A DNA stretch of 64,000 nt, from contig CACYPF010000017.1 of the NCBI GenBank assembly GCA_902776195.1, positions 57,082-121,081 on the forward strand, read 5' to 3'. Made by a program: the position numbers and the translations under genes. How positions within the stretch are numbered: position 1 is the first letter of the stretch; every line of letters starts with the position of its first letter. The notes below the pieces were generated by a model, which saw only the letters and a list, made by a program, of their open reading frames with translations, did no database searches and was not told where the DNA came from. This document shows positions 17,688 to 26,860 of this stretch, one piece after another. The DNA is from an uncultured Prevotellaceae bacterium. GTDB taxonomy: Bacteria > Bacteroidota > Bacteroidia > Bacteroidales > Bacteroidaceae.

Positions 17688-17937
17688 ATGCCAAGATCAG
17701 TTAATCACGTTGCATCAAGAGCAAAACGTAAAAGAATTCTGAAACTCACTCGCGGTTACTTTGGTGCCCGTGTGGATTCAGCGTATCAACGCTGCAGCCC
17801 GCTTGGAGGGTATGAGCTACTCAGTCCTGATGGGTAAACTCGCTAAGGCTGGTATCGAGATCAACCGTAAGGTGCTCGCCGACCTTGCAATGAACAACCC
17901 AGAGGCTTTCAAGGCTATCGTTGATAAGGTGAAGTAA
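17688..17937 (+). pseudogene. rplT: Ribosomal protein L20 gene with an internal 95-nt loss and frameshift
   Basis: Starts as a normal L20 ([16 protein letters not shown] to GYFGAR, residues 1-28, ending at 17771). The following codons for [13 protein letters not shown], which belong 32 residues later in L20, begin at 17773 in another frame and run in good order to the stop at 17935-17937 (54 residues). The segment between, holding the YAYRDR..KR..F region that binds 23S rRNA, is missing. As written, translation stops at 17835-17837 after 49 residues. L20 is needed for 50S assembly, so I think an assembly or sequencing error is more likely than a true mutation. Confidence 0.92.
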
Positions 17938-17963
17938 ATCTCCGCATGGAATGAAAGAAAAAG

Positions 17964-17994
17964 AGTCGTGACTCCTTGGAGTTGCGACTTTTTT
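17964..17994 (+). terminator. Terminator after rplT
   Basis: 12-bp stem AGTCGTGACTCC with GGAGTTGCGACT (two G-T pairs), TT loop, then six T. Confidence 0.88.
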
Positions 17995-17996
17995 CG

Positions 17997-18004
17997 TATA
18001 TTTG
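17997..18004 (+). promoter_or_regulatory. Promoter -7 box of the LD-carboxypeptidase gene
   Basis: TATATTTG only 5 bp before the ATG at 18010, directly after the terminator T run. The transcript would have almost no leader. Confidence 0.6.
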
Positions 18005-18009
18005 CAGGT

Positions 18010-18963
18010 ATGAAACGTTTTATCTCGTCATGGATACTGACGCTGACTATATCACCAGTAATGGCGCAATGGCTTCATGAGGGCGACACCATCGCCATCA
18101 TCTCACCGTCGAGTGCCACTGATACGGCAACGGTTAACGGGGGCATCCGCACATTAGAGCGGTGGGGCTTCCATACGGTGGTCGGTCGTAGTGCGCTGAA
18201 TAACTATCGGGAATTCGCAGGTACTATTGAGGAACGGCGTAACGACCTGCTATGGGCACTGCAGAACCCCAGCGTGAAGGCTATCATGTGTTCCCGTGGC
18301 GGCGATGGGGCAGTCCATCTGTTGTGCGAGTTGTCGTTGGATATCTTCAGGCGTTATCCCAAGATGCTGATAGGTTTCAGTGATATCACCGCCTTGCTGA
18401 GTGCCGAGGCATGTGCGGGGAATATCGGTATTCATGGCTCGATGTGTCATGCCATCAGTACCTACGAGGGAAATGACACCATCAGTCAGTCGCTGTTGCG
18501 CATGATGAAGGGGGAGTTGCCGGAATACCATGTCGCCCCCCATCCCCTGAACCATGCAGGTAAGGCGAAAGGCATCCTTGTGGGTGGTAATATGTCCGTA
18601 TTACATGGTCTTGCCGGTTCCGACTACGACCCTCTGACACTCCCGGATATCATCCTCTTTGTGGAGGATACGGGGGAAAGCATGACCAAGGTCGACCGTA
18701 TGTTGCATAACATGGAGGTGCGTGGCTTGATGCCGCATGTCAAGGGAATGATTATCGGGCAGTTTACCAATTACAAGAAGATTCCCAATACTTTCCCCGA
18801 TATGAACCATATGTTCCATGAGTATCTGCGGAAATACGCCATCCCCGTCTGCTTCGACTTCCCCGTAGGACATCGTCACATGCGCAACTTCCCCATGCTG
18901 GTAGGCAGTATGGCTGAGTTAGAGGTGGATGGGGACGGAGCCACCCTTACGTTCTGTCCGTAA
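18010..18963 (+). CDS. Exported LD-carboxypeptidase (peptidase family S66)
   Basis: Removes the terminal D-alanine of murein tetrapeptides. The start at 18010 follows the promoter and gives a signal peptide (MKRFISSWILTLTISPVMAQ). S66 motifs: IISPSSATD, SRGGDGAVHLL, GFSDITAL with the nucleophile Ser, GGNMSVLHGLAGS, a Glu in FVEDTGE and the catalytic His in FPVGHRH. 317 aa. The last 17 bp overlap the convergent symporter gene. E. coli LdcA is cytoplasmic; this copy appears to be exported. Confidence 0.88.
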   Translation: MKRFISSWILTLTISPVMAQWLHEGDTIAIISPSSATDTATVNGGIRTLERWGFHTVVGRSALNNYREFAGTIEERRNDLLWALQNPSVKAIMCSRGGDGAVHLLCELSLDIFRRYPKMLIGFSDITALLSAEACAGNIGIHGSMCHAISTYEGNDTISQSLLRMMKGELPEYHVAPHPLNHAGKAKGILVGGNMSVLHGLAGSDYDPLTLPDIILFVEDTGESMTKVDRMLHNMEVRGLMPHVKGMIIGQFTNYKKIPNTFPDMNHMFHEYLRKYAIPVCFDFPVGHRHMRNFPMLVGSMAELEVDGDGATLTFCP

Positions 18964-20146
18964 GGTCATGGTCAGTCATGGCACAGACACAGGAATCGCT
19001 CCATACGTTGACAGCAGTCTCCACCATATCTATAATGGTATAGATGGGGAGGATGATGCCGAGGACGGCGATAGGTGCATTGATGCCAGACATCAGGGAG
19101 AGGGTCAGGAAATAGCACCCCATGGGAACACCAGCATTGCCGATGGCAGAGACAACGGAGATAAGAACCCATGTGAGCATGGTGGTCCAGGTGAGTTCGA
19201 TACCCCCCTGCTGCATCACGAAGAGTGAGGTGACCAGAATAAAGGCTGCGCAACCGTTCATGTTGATAGTGGTACAGATGGGCAGTACGAAACGGGATAT
19301 CTGCGATTTAACGCCCAGTCGTTCCTCGGCAGTTTGCATCGTGACAGGAAGGGTCGCTGCACTGCTCTTTGTGAAGAGTGCCATCATGATGGCAGGTGTC
19401 ATCTTCGTCATGACACGGATAGGATTCAATCCTCTGAGCAATAGGAAGACGGGCAGCACTACGAAGAACTGCAACAGGTTGCCACCCAGGACGACTGCGA
19501 CATATTTTCCCAAGGAGTCGGCGATGACACCGGCACTCAGTTGTGACGACAGTTGGGCAGCAAAGGCAAGGATACCTATGGGCAATGTCCATATCAATCC
19601 GCGAATCAGCATAAACAATACCTCTTGTATGCCTAAAAGGAAGTTGACCACCGACTTCTTGTGGGGTGTGTCTGTCATCTGCGACAGGGCGATGCCTACA
19701 GCGGCGGCAAGGAGTAGCAGCGAGAGCACATTGCCATCAAGGAATGGTTTCACGATATTGTTGGGGATAACGCTCAGCAAGTGGTCTGTGTAACTAAGTT
19801 GGGGGGTGTCCGCTGAGAGTTGGGAGCCTGTCTCTGCGGCACTGATGACCATGTTGCCAGGTGCAATGATGACATAGAGAAACAAGCCGACAAGAGCAGC
19901 TACAAAAGTGGTAAGCAGCGTGTACATGATGGTGTGCCGGAAGATGCGTCCGGCATCTGGTCCACTGCCCAGTGTCGCCAGTGTGGTAGTGACGGCAAGT
20001 ACGATTGTCGGTACGGCAAGCAACTGGAACAGTCGCACATAGATGGCGGCGATGAAATTGGCAGTGTTATCAATGCCGCTGTTTTGTAATAAACCAAGGA
20101 TGGCGCCCACTATCAGGGCGCCTATCCATACTAACATTTGCTTCAT
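18947..20146 (-). CDS. DAACS-family sodium symporter, possibly a TcyP-type L-cystine transporter
   Basis: Inner membrane secondary carrier, about 8 membrane helices plus hairpins. Family features: QLLAVPTIVLAVTTTLATLG, TKSSAATLPVTMQTAEERLG (Ser-rich hairpin), FVLPICTTINMNGCAAF and GNAGVPMGCYF. The family carries glutamate, aspartate, C4-dicarboxylates, or L-cystine (TcyP/YdjN). It is the last gene of an operon under a putative sulfur-regulon promoter with a Met/Cys leader, so cystine is my preferred substrate; that is inference. 399 aa, complete. Confidence 0.85.
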   Translation of the reverse strand: MKQMLVWIGALIVGAILGLLQNSGIDNTANFIAAIYVRLFQLLAVPTIVLAVTTTLATLGSGPDAGRIFRHTIMYTLLTTFVAALVGLFLYVIIAPGNMVISAAETGSQLSADTPQLSYTDHLLSVIPNNIVKPFLDGNVLSLLLLAAAVGIALSQMTDTPHKKSVVNFLLGIQEVLFMLIRGLIWTLPIGILAFAAQLSSQLSAGVIADSLGKYVAVVLGGNLLQFFVVLPVFLLLRGLNPIRVMTKMTPAIMMALFTKSSAATLPVTMQTAEERLGVKSQISRFVLPICTTINMNGCAAFILVTSLFVMQQGGIELTWTTMLTWVLISVVSAIGNAGVPMGCYFLTLSLMSGINAPIAVLGIILPIYTIIDMVETAVNVWSDSCVCAMTDHDLTDRT

Positions 20147-20171
20147 TTAAATATTTAACGGAAAAGAATGG

Positions 20172-21215
20172 TTACTTATTGTGTGTCAGCCGCCAAGTGT
20201 GTGCATAGTCGATGACAGCGCGCAACTTCTCCCAGTCCGTTTCACCCGGTACGGTGCAGTCGGCACCTAAGATGAAGTTGGGAGCGGCATTCTCCAGCAC
20301 TTTGTCGACAGCCTTCTTAGCCTCTTCGATGGTTCCGTTGGCAATCACCCCCAGACGCTCCAGTCCTCCGAAGATAGGACGACCGAAACGCTGTTGTGCC
20401 TCTTTCAGGTTGAGAGAAGAGCCGTCAGAGAAGTTCAGAGGTACATTGATGATGCTGGCGGGATAGTCGGCAAAGGCATAGAGAGCCTCTGCGTTCTTGA
20501 AGGGAGTGCCATAGTCGCAGATGTGCAGGATATTGATCTCTCCAATCTCATTTGCCACCTCAGACACGTGCTTGTCCCACTGGCGTACCTGCTCCTGCCA
20601 TATCTTGGTAGACAGTGAGTTGCCGTCACCGCCCTGGCTGGACACATAGAAGCCGTCGGCACCATGCTTGCGTGCTGAGCGCAGATAGTTCTCGATAGAA
20701 AGCGAGAGGTTCTTGATGGCTTTTCCGAAGGCGACGGGGTTCTCCTCGGCGAGCTTCTTCAGGTCCTTGCCACGTCCTAAGGTCTGATGGGCAAGTGCTA
20801 ATGGTGAATATACCGTAGGCAATATAAACGCCTCCTTGCCGAACTCACGGGCAAGGTCTTCGATGACGGCTACCTGTGGTGCGAAGAATTCCTCGCTATA
20901 GACAGGCACTTTCTCCCAGTCCTTACCACTCTTGATGTCAATCTGTGGCACACTGATCTCATAGAACACCTTCACGAAGTCCATATTGGTGGCACGGTAG
21001 AAATCCTTATGGTCCTGTACCGCTTTCCGTCCGAGTTTGTTCTCGAAATGGAGGAAGAAGGCTGCGGGCACATACTCGTTAGGACGACTCTGATCAAGTA
21101 CCTGCAAAATGCGTTCACGGCGGTTGTTTGCTACTTGCTGCTGGGCAGCTACAGTCTGATAACCTGTGGTTGCAAGCAGAGCCACAGCAATTGTTTTGAA
21201 GATAATCTGTTTCAT
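20172..21215 (-). CDS. Exported uroporphyrinogen-decarboxylase-family protein
   Basis: A signal peptide is visible (MKQIIFKTIAVALLATTGYQTVAAQQ). The rest (about 30-347) follows the URO-D/MtaA TIM barrel: MDFVKVFYE, LPTVYSPLALAHQ, HICDYGTPF, GGLERLGVIANGT and FILGADCTVPGETDWEKLRA. The family covers HemE decarboxylases and corrinoid or thiol methyltransferases (MtaA, MtbA, MtsA). The late GADCTVP resembles the metal-binding Cys region of the methyltransferase branch. Export of such a protein is unusual. It lies 36 bp after susD and 25 bp before the symporter, so it belongs to the same operon. Reaction unknown. Confidence 0.78.
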   Translation of the reverse strand: MKQIIFKTIAVALLATTGYQTVAAQQQVANNRRERILQVLDQSRPNEYVPAAFFLHFENKLGRKAVQDHKDFYRATNMDFVKVFYEISVPQIDIKSGKDWEKVPVYSEEFFAPQVAVIEDLAREFGKEAFILPTVYSPLALAHQTLGRGKDLKKLAEENPVAFGKAIKNLSLSIENYLRSARKHGADGFYVSSQGGDGNSLSTKIWQEQVRQWDKHVSEVANEIGEINILHICDYGTPFKNAEALYAFADYPASIINVPLNFSDGSSLNLKEAQQRFGRPIFGGLERLGVIANGTIEEAKKAVDKVLENAAPNFILGADCTVPGETDWEKLRAVIDYAHTWRLTHNK

Positions 21216-21251
21216 AATTATTTTTCTTTTTTTGTTATTCGATGTTCGGTG

Positions 21252-22835
21252 TTATTCAAATTCTGCCCCGTAAGGACCGTCTCCCGACTCTCCGCTATAG
21301 CCCCAGTTCTGCTCCAGGTTAGGATTCAGGATCAGTTGGTCCTGCGGGAGTGGTAACAGGTAGTTTTTCTTCGACACATTCTGTATCTTGGTGGTCTTTG
21401 TTCCCAGCGTTTCCGCATCAGTAGGGGTATTCGCCTTTACATATTTGACAAGGATATGCCAGCGGATAAGGTCGAACCAGCGCTGTCCCTCCAATACAAA
21501 CTCCAGTCGGCGCTCCTCACGCAACCGTTCACGGAACTCCTCTTTGGTCAGTCCTGCGAGGTCGAGGGCAGAGCCGTCAGATGGTGTGTTCTGCACATTC
21601 TCATACGGACTCCAGTAGGCGCGGCGGCGCACCTGGTTGATGGCATCGTAGGCAGCAGTCGTAGGACCGTTCAGTTCATTCTCTGCCTCAGCCTTGATGA
21701 GCAGCACCTCAGCATAACGAATGATGGTGGTGTTCGTTGACTGCCCTGCGGAATTACCTGCTGAGGCAGGATTGGCATAGTTAAGCGAGTCAATATACTT
21801 ACGGAAGCGGGGGATTGTGAACACGAAGTCCTCACCCGTATTCGGGTCATAGAGTCGTTTAGCCCATGAGCCGTCACGCCGCTGGTCACGAGGGTCTGTC
21901 TGCTCATAATACTTGTCGCTGGTAGCGAGGAGCACAGGCTCAGAGTTGCTCCAGTTCGTGGCGAAGGTACAGTGTCCTGACACATTACCGTTGATGGTAC
22001 GGTCGTGCTCGATGGAGAAGATATGCTCCGCACCATGTTTCTTGTCTACCGACCAGTTGTCGATGAACTTATCCAGCAGTTTGTACTTTCCGGAATTAAT
22101 CACCTTATTGGCGTTGTCGATAGCTTTCTGATAATAGGCGTTTTGGTTTGCCTTTCCCTGTTCACTACTGGTCTGCGCCCATACGAGATAGACCTTGGAG
22201 AGCAGTGCCGATGCCGCAAGACTGGATGCCTTGCTGTCGAGGGTAGTATAGTCGGCGGGCAGACCCTCAGCGGCAGTCAGGTCAGCAACAATCTGCTCAT
22301 ACACCTCATCGACGCTGTTGCGGGCAGCCCCTTCTCCCTCACTGTCATGCAGTACGATGGGTACTCCTCCGAAATAGCGTACCAAGTTGAAGTATATAAA
22401 GCCACGGAGGAAACGTGCCTCGTTGATGTAGTTCTGCTTGGACTGCTCGTCGAGCCATGACGCATCCGTCACCTTATCGATAACCACATTGGCACGGTTA
22501 ATGGCGGTATAGTGTTCCTCCCAGGCATAGCTGACGAAGACATTGGTAGGCTGGACGGCAAAGTTGCTGAGTTCACGGATATGAGCTGAGTTCGTCTGTG
22601 CTCCCGCCTTCACATAGTCAGTCTGTAAGTCGTTGATATAGATGCTCTGGTTATTGAACATACCATAGAACCCATCCACGGTAAACTCCTGATAGACACC
22701 ATTGATGGCTGTCTCTATATCCTCTTTGCTCTGATAGAAATTGTCCTTGTCGATGGAACTGATCGACTTCTGGTCGAGGTCAGCGCAACTGGTGAGCAAA
22801 AGACCTGTTGCGAGATATATTATACTTTTTCTCAT
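21252..22835 (-). CDS. SusD/RagB-family outer membrane lipoprotein
   Basis: Surface substrate-binding lid that works with SusC. Lipoprotein signal with lipobox LLTSC at residues 13-17. SusD features: INGVYQEF, EARFLRGFIYFNLVRYFGGVPIV, TPR-like helices in the middle, EVLLIKAEAENELNGP and the C-terminal LREERRLEFVLEGQRWFDLIRW. 527 aa. It starts 18 bp after the susC stop. No glycosidase is near, so the substrate is probably not a polysaccharide. Confidence 0.93.
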   Translation of the reverse strand: MRKSIIYLATGLLLTSCADLDQKSISSIDKDNFYQSKEDIETAINGVYQEFTVDGFYGMFNNQSIYINDLQTDYVKAGAQTNSAHIRELSNFAVQPTNVFVSYAWEEHYTAINRANVVIDKVTDASWLDEQSKQNYINEARFLRGFIYFNLVRYFGGVPIVLHDSEGEGAARNSVDEVYEQIVADLTAAEGLPADYTTLDSKASSLAASALLSKVYLVWAQTSSEQGKANQNAYYQKAIDNANKVINSGKYKLLDKFIDNWSVDKKHGAEHIFSIEHDRTINGNVSGHCTFATNWSNSEPVLLATSDKYYEQTDPRDQRRDGSWAKRLYDPNTGEDFVFTIPRFRKYIDSLNYANPASAGNSAGQSTNTTIIRYAEVLLIKAEAENELNGPTTAAYDAINQVRRRAYWSPYENVQNTPSDGSALDLAGLTKEEFRERLREERRLEFVLEGQRWFDLIRWHILVKYVKANTPTDAETLGTKTTKIQNVSKKNYLLPLPQDQLILNPNLEQNWGYSGESGDGPYGAEFE

Positions 22836-22853
22836 AATGATTCCGATATTTCG

Positions 22854-25800
22854 TTACAGTGTGATATTAAATCCAAACAATACCGTTTTGGCAGCAGGGT
22901 AGGCACCATAGTCCACTCCCTGATAGAGGGCACTGGTCTCGTCGATGCCGTTGCGGTTTGCCTCTGGGTCATAACCGCTGTAGCTGGTGATGGTGAAGAA
23001 ATTCTGCAGTGAGACATACAGTCGCAGCTTGGCATCTTTCGTGATCTGTGGGACGGGCAGGGTATAGCCCAGTTGGATGTTACGGAACTTCAAATAGCTG
23101 GCATTCTCCACGAAACGGTCATCGGCATAGATAGATGTCGCACTGCTTGCCTTTTGGATGGTATTGCTCGGGTTGGTCACAGTCCAGCGGTTGGCAACCT
23201 CACCCAGTGGGTTGTAATAATAGCCATTACCACGGTCCAGACGACAGGCGAGTGCATTGAAGAGTTTGTTGCCATAACTACCGCTGAGGCTCACGAAGAG
23301 GTCCCAGTTCTTATAAGCCACCTTGGTATTGAAGCCATAGGTGAACTTCGGTTGGATATTCCCTAACACCACACGGTCTTGCTCATTGACGACACCGTCG
23401 TTATTGACATCCTCGAACTTCGGGTTACCTGGCTCTACCGTGGAGATCGTCTGTGCAGGGAGACTGCTGAGGTCCTCGTCAGACTGGATGATGCCCTTGA
23501 AGCGGTAACCATAGAAAGTACCGAGGGGCTCACCCACCTTCACGATCAGCGGGTTGATATACTGCAGCGTACCTACAGAGGCGAAGTCAGGCAGGAAATA
23601 CTCTGAGTCGCCCAGACTGGTCACCTCGTTCTTGTTATGGGCGATATTACCGTTCACGTTCCATTTCCAGTTCTTATTGTCTATCAGCACACCGCCAATC
23701 TCCAGTTCCACACCCTTGTTCGTTACAGAGCCGACATTACGCAGGACGGTAGAAAAACCAGTTACCTGCTCTACGGGAACATCCAGCAAGAGGTCGTTGG
23801 TCTTCTTATAGTAAGCATCCAGCGTCACTGTCAGACGGTTCTGGAAGAAGCCGGTGCTCAGTCCTATATTATAAGAGGTGGTCGTCTCCCATTTCAGATC
23901 TTCATTCGATTTGTTCTCGATGATATAGCTCGTCGCCTTCTGGTTGTTGATAATCACCGTACGGGGAACGACATTCGCCGCAAACTGGTAGTCACCGATT
24001 TCCTGGTTACCCACTGTACCGACAGAGGCACGCAGCTGGATGAAGTCGACACTCTTGCCTAAGTGGAGCCATTTCTCACGGTCGATATTCCAAGAGAGAC
24101 CTAAGGAAGGAAACCATCCCCAGCGGTGGTTGTCGGCGAAACGGCTGCTGCCATCGGCACGCAGGGTCAGTGAGGCATTATAGCGTGAGTCATAGCTGTA
24201 GTTCACACGACCGATCCACGACTGCAGGGTGGAGATATAATGACTGCTGACAGAAGGCAGGGTGGTGGCAGCCGCTCCGAGGTTGTCATATCCCGTGGCA
24301 TCATTGCTGAAACCGTAGGATGTCGTGGCGACACTGCTGCGGTCGGTACGCTGGGCGGTATATCCCAGCAGTGCGTTCAGGGAGTGTACGCGTTTGAACA
24401 CATTGCTGTACGTTGCCGTATACTCTGTCTGCCATGTGGTGGTCTTTGTCTGACCCACGGAGGCATAGCCGTTATTGGCAAGTCCACCAGTGGTATAGGA
24501 CGGAGCATAGTAGCTCTGACGGGTGTTGGAGATGTCGGCACCCAGACTTGCCTTCAGCTTCAGCTGTGGGATGACCGTCCACTCTGCAAACCCGGTACCG
24601 ATGAAACGGGTGTTCTCCGTTTCCGCCTGGGTGTTCTCTAAGTCGCTGATAGGATTGCCCACACGCCCGTTATAGATATCCACACTGGTGGGTGTCGGGT
24701 CGTAGTTGTACGTGCCGTCAGCATTGTAAATAGAGGTGTAGGGGGTATGTGAGATAGCTGCCACCCAAGGACTGGGGGCGAACATACTGCCACTGTTGTC
24801 GGCAACGCCTGTCACCTTGTTATAGGCACCACTGGCATTGACACCCACCAGCAGGGTGGGGAAGATGTTGCGCTCATAGTTGGCACGACCCACATACCGT
24901 TTCAGTCCCGTACCCTTCACGATACCATCCTGACTCTTATAGCCACCGCTGATGCTGTATCGGGAGATCTCATCACCGCCGACAAATGACAACTGGTGCT
25001 CCTGTGAGAAACCAGTGCGTAAGGCGGCATCCTGCCAGTCGTAGCTCTGGGTAGGGGCGTCGATACGATAGCCCACCTCACCATTGTCATACAGCTCGTT
25101 CCACAGTCCTACCCACTGCTGGGCATTCAGATAGTTCAGCTTCTTGCCGATGGTGCTCCATCCGAAGCTGGCGTTATAGCTGATGTTGTTACGACCGTGC
25201 GACCCCTTCTTGGTGGTGATGATGATCACACCGTTGGCACCACGGGTACCATAGATGGCGGTGGCACTCACGTCCTTCAGCACCTCGATGCTCTCAATAT
25301 CCGCAGGGTTCAGGAAGGCGAGGGGGTCGAGGGTGGCATCACTCGTCTTGGCACCGGTACGGGTAGAGGCTGGGTCGTTATAGACGATGAAGCCGTCGAT
25401 GACATACAGGGGCTCGTTACCTCCCGTGATGGAGTTACCGCCACGGATGCGGATGATGCTGGCAGCACCCGGCTGTCCGCTGGTCTGGGTGACGTTAAGA
25501 CCAGCCACGGCACCCTGCAGGGCACTCTCCACGGAGTTGTTCTGCTGTCGTAATACCTCACTGCCCACACTGGAGATGGCACTGGTCAGTTCCAGGCGTT
25601 TCTGTTCACCATAGCCAATGACTACGACCTCGTTCAGTCGGCTGGCATTGTCGCTCAACAGGATGTCCACCGGCTCTGCGGCATCATAGACATCCACCTC
25701 CTGCGGGCGGTAGCCTACATACTGGACACTCAGGGTGAGAGGCAGTTCGACATTCGTCACCAGGGTGAAGTTTCCGTCCACGTCTGTCACGGCACCCAGT

Positions 25801-25946
25801 TCCTTACTCGACTTGGGGACGAGGGAGGCTCCTATCAGTGACTCTCCTGTACGGGCATCAGCGATATGTCCCGTGATGGTGGTCTGTGCGGCTGACGGCA
25901 ATACCGTAGCCAGCACTATTAGAAATAGTACTAATCTTGTTTTCAT
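22854..25946 (-). CDS. SusC/RagA-family TonB-dependent outer membrane transporter
   Basis: 1030-aa barrel importing a ligand captured with SusD, using TonB energy. Signal peptide (about 1-20), a carboxypeptidase-regulatory-like domain (TITGHIADARTGESLIGASL, about 22-100), a TonB box/plug (NEVVVIGYGEQKR, then SVESALQGAVAGLNV and RIRGGNSITGGNEPLYVIDG), and the barrel to the final FGFNITL. Second cistron of the operon, 20 bp after the binding-protein gene. Confidence 0.94.
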   Translation of the reverse strand: MKTRLVLFLIVLATVLPSAAQTTITGHIADARTGESLIGASLVPKSSKELGAVTDVDGNFTLVTNVELPLTLSVQYVGYRPQEVDVYDAAEPVDILLSDNASRLNEVVVIGYGEQKRLELTSAISSVGSEVLRQQNNSVESALQGAVAGLNVTQTSGQPGAASIIRIRGGNSITGGNEPLYVIDGFIVYNDPASTRTGAKTSDATLDPLAFLNPADIESIEVLKDVSATAIYGTRGANGVIIITTKKGSHGRNNISYNASFGWSTIGKKLNYLNAQQWVGLWNELYDNGEVGYRIDAPTQSYDWQDAALRTGFSQEHQLSFVGGDEISRYSISGGYKSQDGIVKGTGLKRYVGRANYERNIFPTLLVGVNASGAYNKVTGVADNSGSMFAPSPWVAAISHTPYTSIYNADGTYNYDPTPTSVDIYNGRVGNPISDLENTQAETENTRFIGTGFAEWTVIPQLKLKASLGADISNTRQSYYAPSYTTGGLANNGYASVGQTKTTTWQTEYTATYSNVFKRVHSLNALLGYTAQRTDRSSVATTSYGFSNDATGYDNLGAAATTLPSVSSHYISTLQSWIGRVNYSYDSRYNASLTLRADGSSRFADNHRWGWFPSLGLSWNIDREKWLHLGKSVDFIQLRASVGTVGNQEIGDYQFAANVVPRTVIINNQKATSYIIENKSNEDLKWETTTSYNIGLSTGFFQNRLTVTLDAYYKKTNDLLLDVPVEQVTGFSTVLRNVGSVTNKGVELEIGGVLIDNKNWKWNVNGNIAHNKNEVTSLGDSEYFLPDFASVGTLQYINPLIVKVGEPLGTFYGYRFKGIIQSDEDLSSLPAQTISTVEPGNPKFEDVNNDGVVNEQDRVVLGNIQPKFTYGFNTKVAYKNWDLFVSLSGSYGNKLFNALACRLDRGNGYYYNPLGEVANRWTVTNPSNTIQKASSATSIYADDRFVENASYLKFRNIQLGYTLPVPQITKDAKLRLYVSLQNFFTITSYSGYDPEANRNGIDETSALYQGVDYGAYPAAKTVLFGFNITL

Positions 25947-25966
25947 CTTTTTACCCTTTCCTATTG

Positions 25967-26860
25967 TTATTTCTGTGCGAGGTCTTGCTGCTCGGTGAGG
26001 CGCAACTGTGCCGTCACCTCTTTCTGTGAGAGCTGCAAGAGACCGTACTCATGGACGTATTTGTTGCCATCGGTCAATATCCAGCGGACAAACTGGTTCA
26101 AAATGCCGTCGTGATGGTTGTATGACAGTCCTATCTTACCCGTGGGGATCTCTGCGAACTGCTGCTGCTCCAGCAACAGGATGATGTCGTCCAGACGAGC
26201 CTCGTCGAGTATCTGCTCACCATGCTTGTCAATGTCGAGGGGCACGATGGCGAGGTCACTGCGCAACTGGCGGCTCTGCAAATCGAAGATGTTGGAGAGT
26301 GAGTTGATGGCGATACCTAACGGGTCGCGGCTCAATGCGGTATTGAGGAAACTGTCATCACCTGAAATCTTTTTACCCTTAAACGAACTTGTCTCCTGCT
26401 TGAAACTCTTGGCATAGGCTCTGGATGCCGACTGCTGACTATTGCCTGTGTAGATATGAAGCGCTTGCTCTGCCTTGCTCTCCTTCGTGTCATCGTCAAA
26501 CTCGTCCTTTACGAAGAAAAGACTATTCAGCTTCTTGGCATTCAGACGCTTGCTGCCCAGCAGCTGTGCTGCCTCCGACGATTTCGTCACCACGGGCAGT
26601 ACGGCATAGCGTGCCACGAAAACGGCATCGTCGGCTTGTTCTGTCACAAATGATATCTGATGTTCTGTGTTGGTGGCTTTCCCTGTAACAATCTGGAAAG
26701 CGGCGTCGTGGTTGATCTTGGTATACTCGGCAACCCATTTCTCTACCAATGGGCGTACAGAATGCTGTACGCGGAGGGTTACCTGCTCGTTCTGTGCTCC
26801 GGCTGACTGACTAACTTGCAGCCCTAAGAGCAATGCTATGGTGAATACTGATTTTCTCAT
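25967..26860 (-). CDS. Periplasmic PstS-like substrate-binding-fold protein
   Basis: Start chosen at 26860 (MRKSVFTIALL) because it gives a clean signal peptide ending in SAGAQN. Residues about 22-297 resemble the type 2 periplasmic binding fold of PstS or sulfate-binding proteins: VEKWVAEYTKINHDAAFQIV, FVARYAVLPVVTK, KKLNSLFF, SDDSFLNTALSRDPLGIAIN and a C-terminal FVRWILTDGNKYVHEYGLLQLS. I cannot tell the ligand; the phosphate-type Ser/Arg signature is not obvious, and no ABC permease is near. First main gene of the operon, overlapping the Met/Cys upstream ORF. Confidence 0.7.
   Translation of the reverse strand: MRKSVFTIALLLGLQVSQSAGAQNEQVTLRVQHSVRPLVEKWVAEYTKINHDAAFQIVTGKATNTEHQISFVTEQADDAVFVARYAVLPVVTKSSEAAQLLGSKRLNAKKLNSLFFVKDEFDDDTKESKAEQALHIYTGNSQQSASRAYAKSFKQETSSFKGKKISGDDSFLNTALSRDPLGIAINSLSNIFDLQSRQLRSDLAIVPLDIDKHGEQILDEARLDDIILLLEQQQFAEIPTGKIGLSYNHHDGILNQFVRWILTDGNKYVHEYGLLQLSQKEVTAQLRLTEQQDLAQK

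Noticed and set aside
17688-17937. Programmed frameshift in rplT
   Set aside because: A frameshift alone cannot account for the 32 missing residues of a conserved protein.
18947-26860. Polysaccharide utilisation locus
   Set aside because: There is a SusCD pair but no glycosidase, polysaccharide lyase, sulfatase or sugar regulator in the operon.
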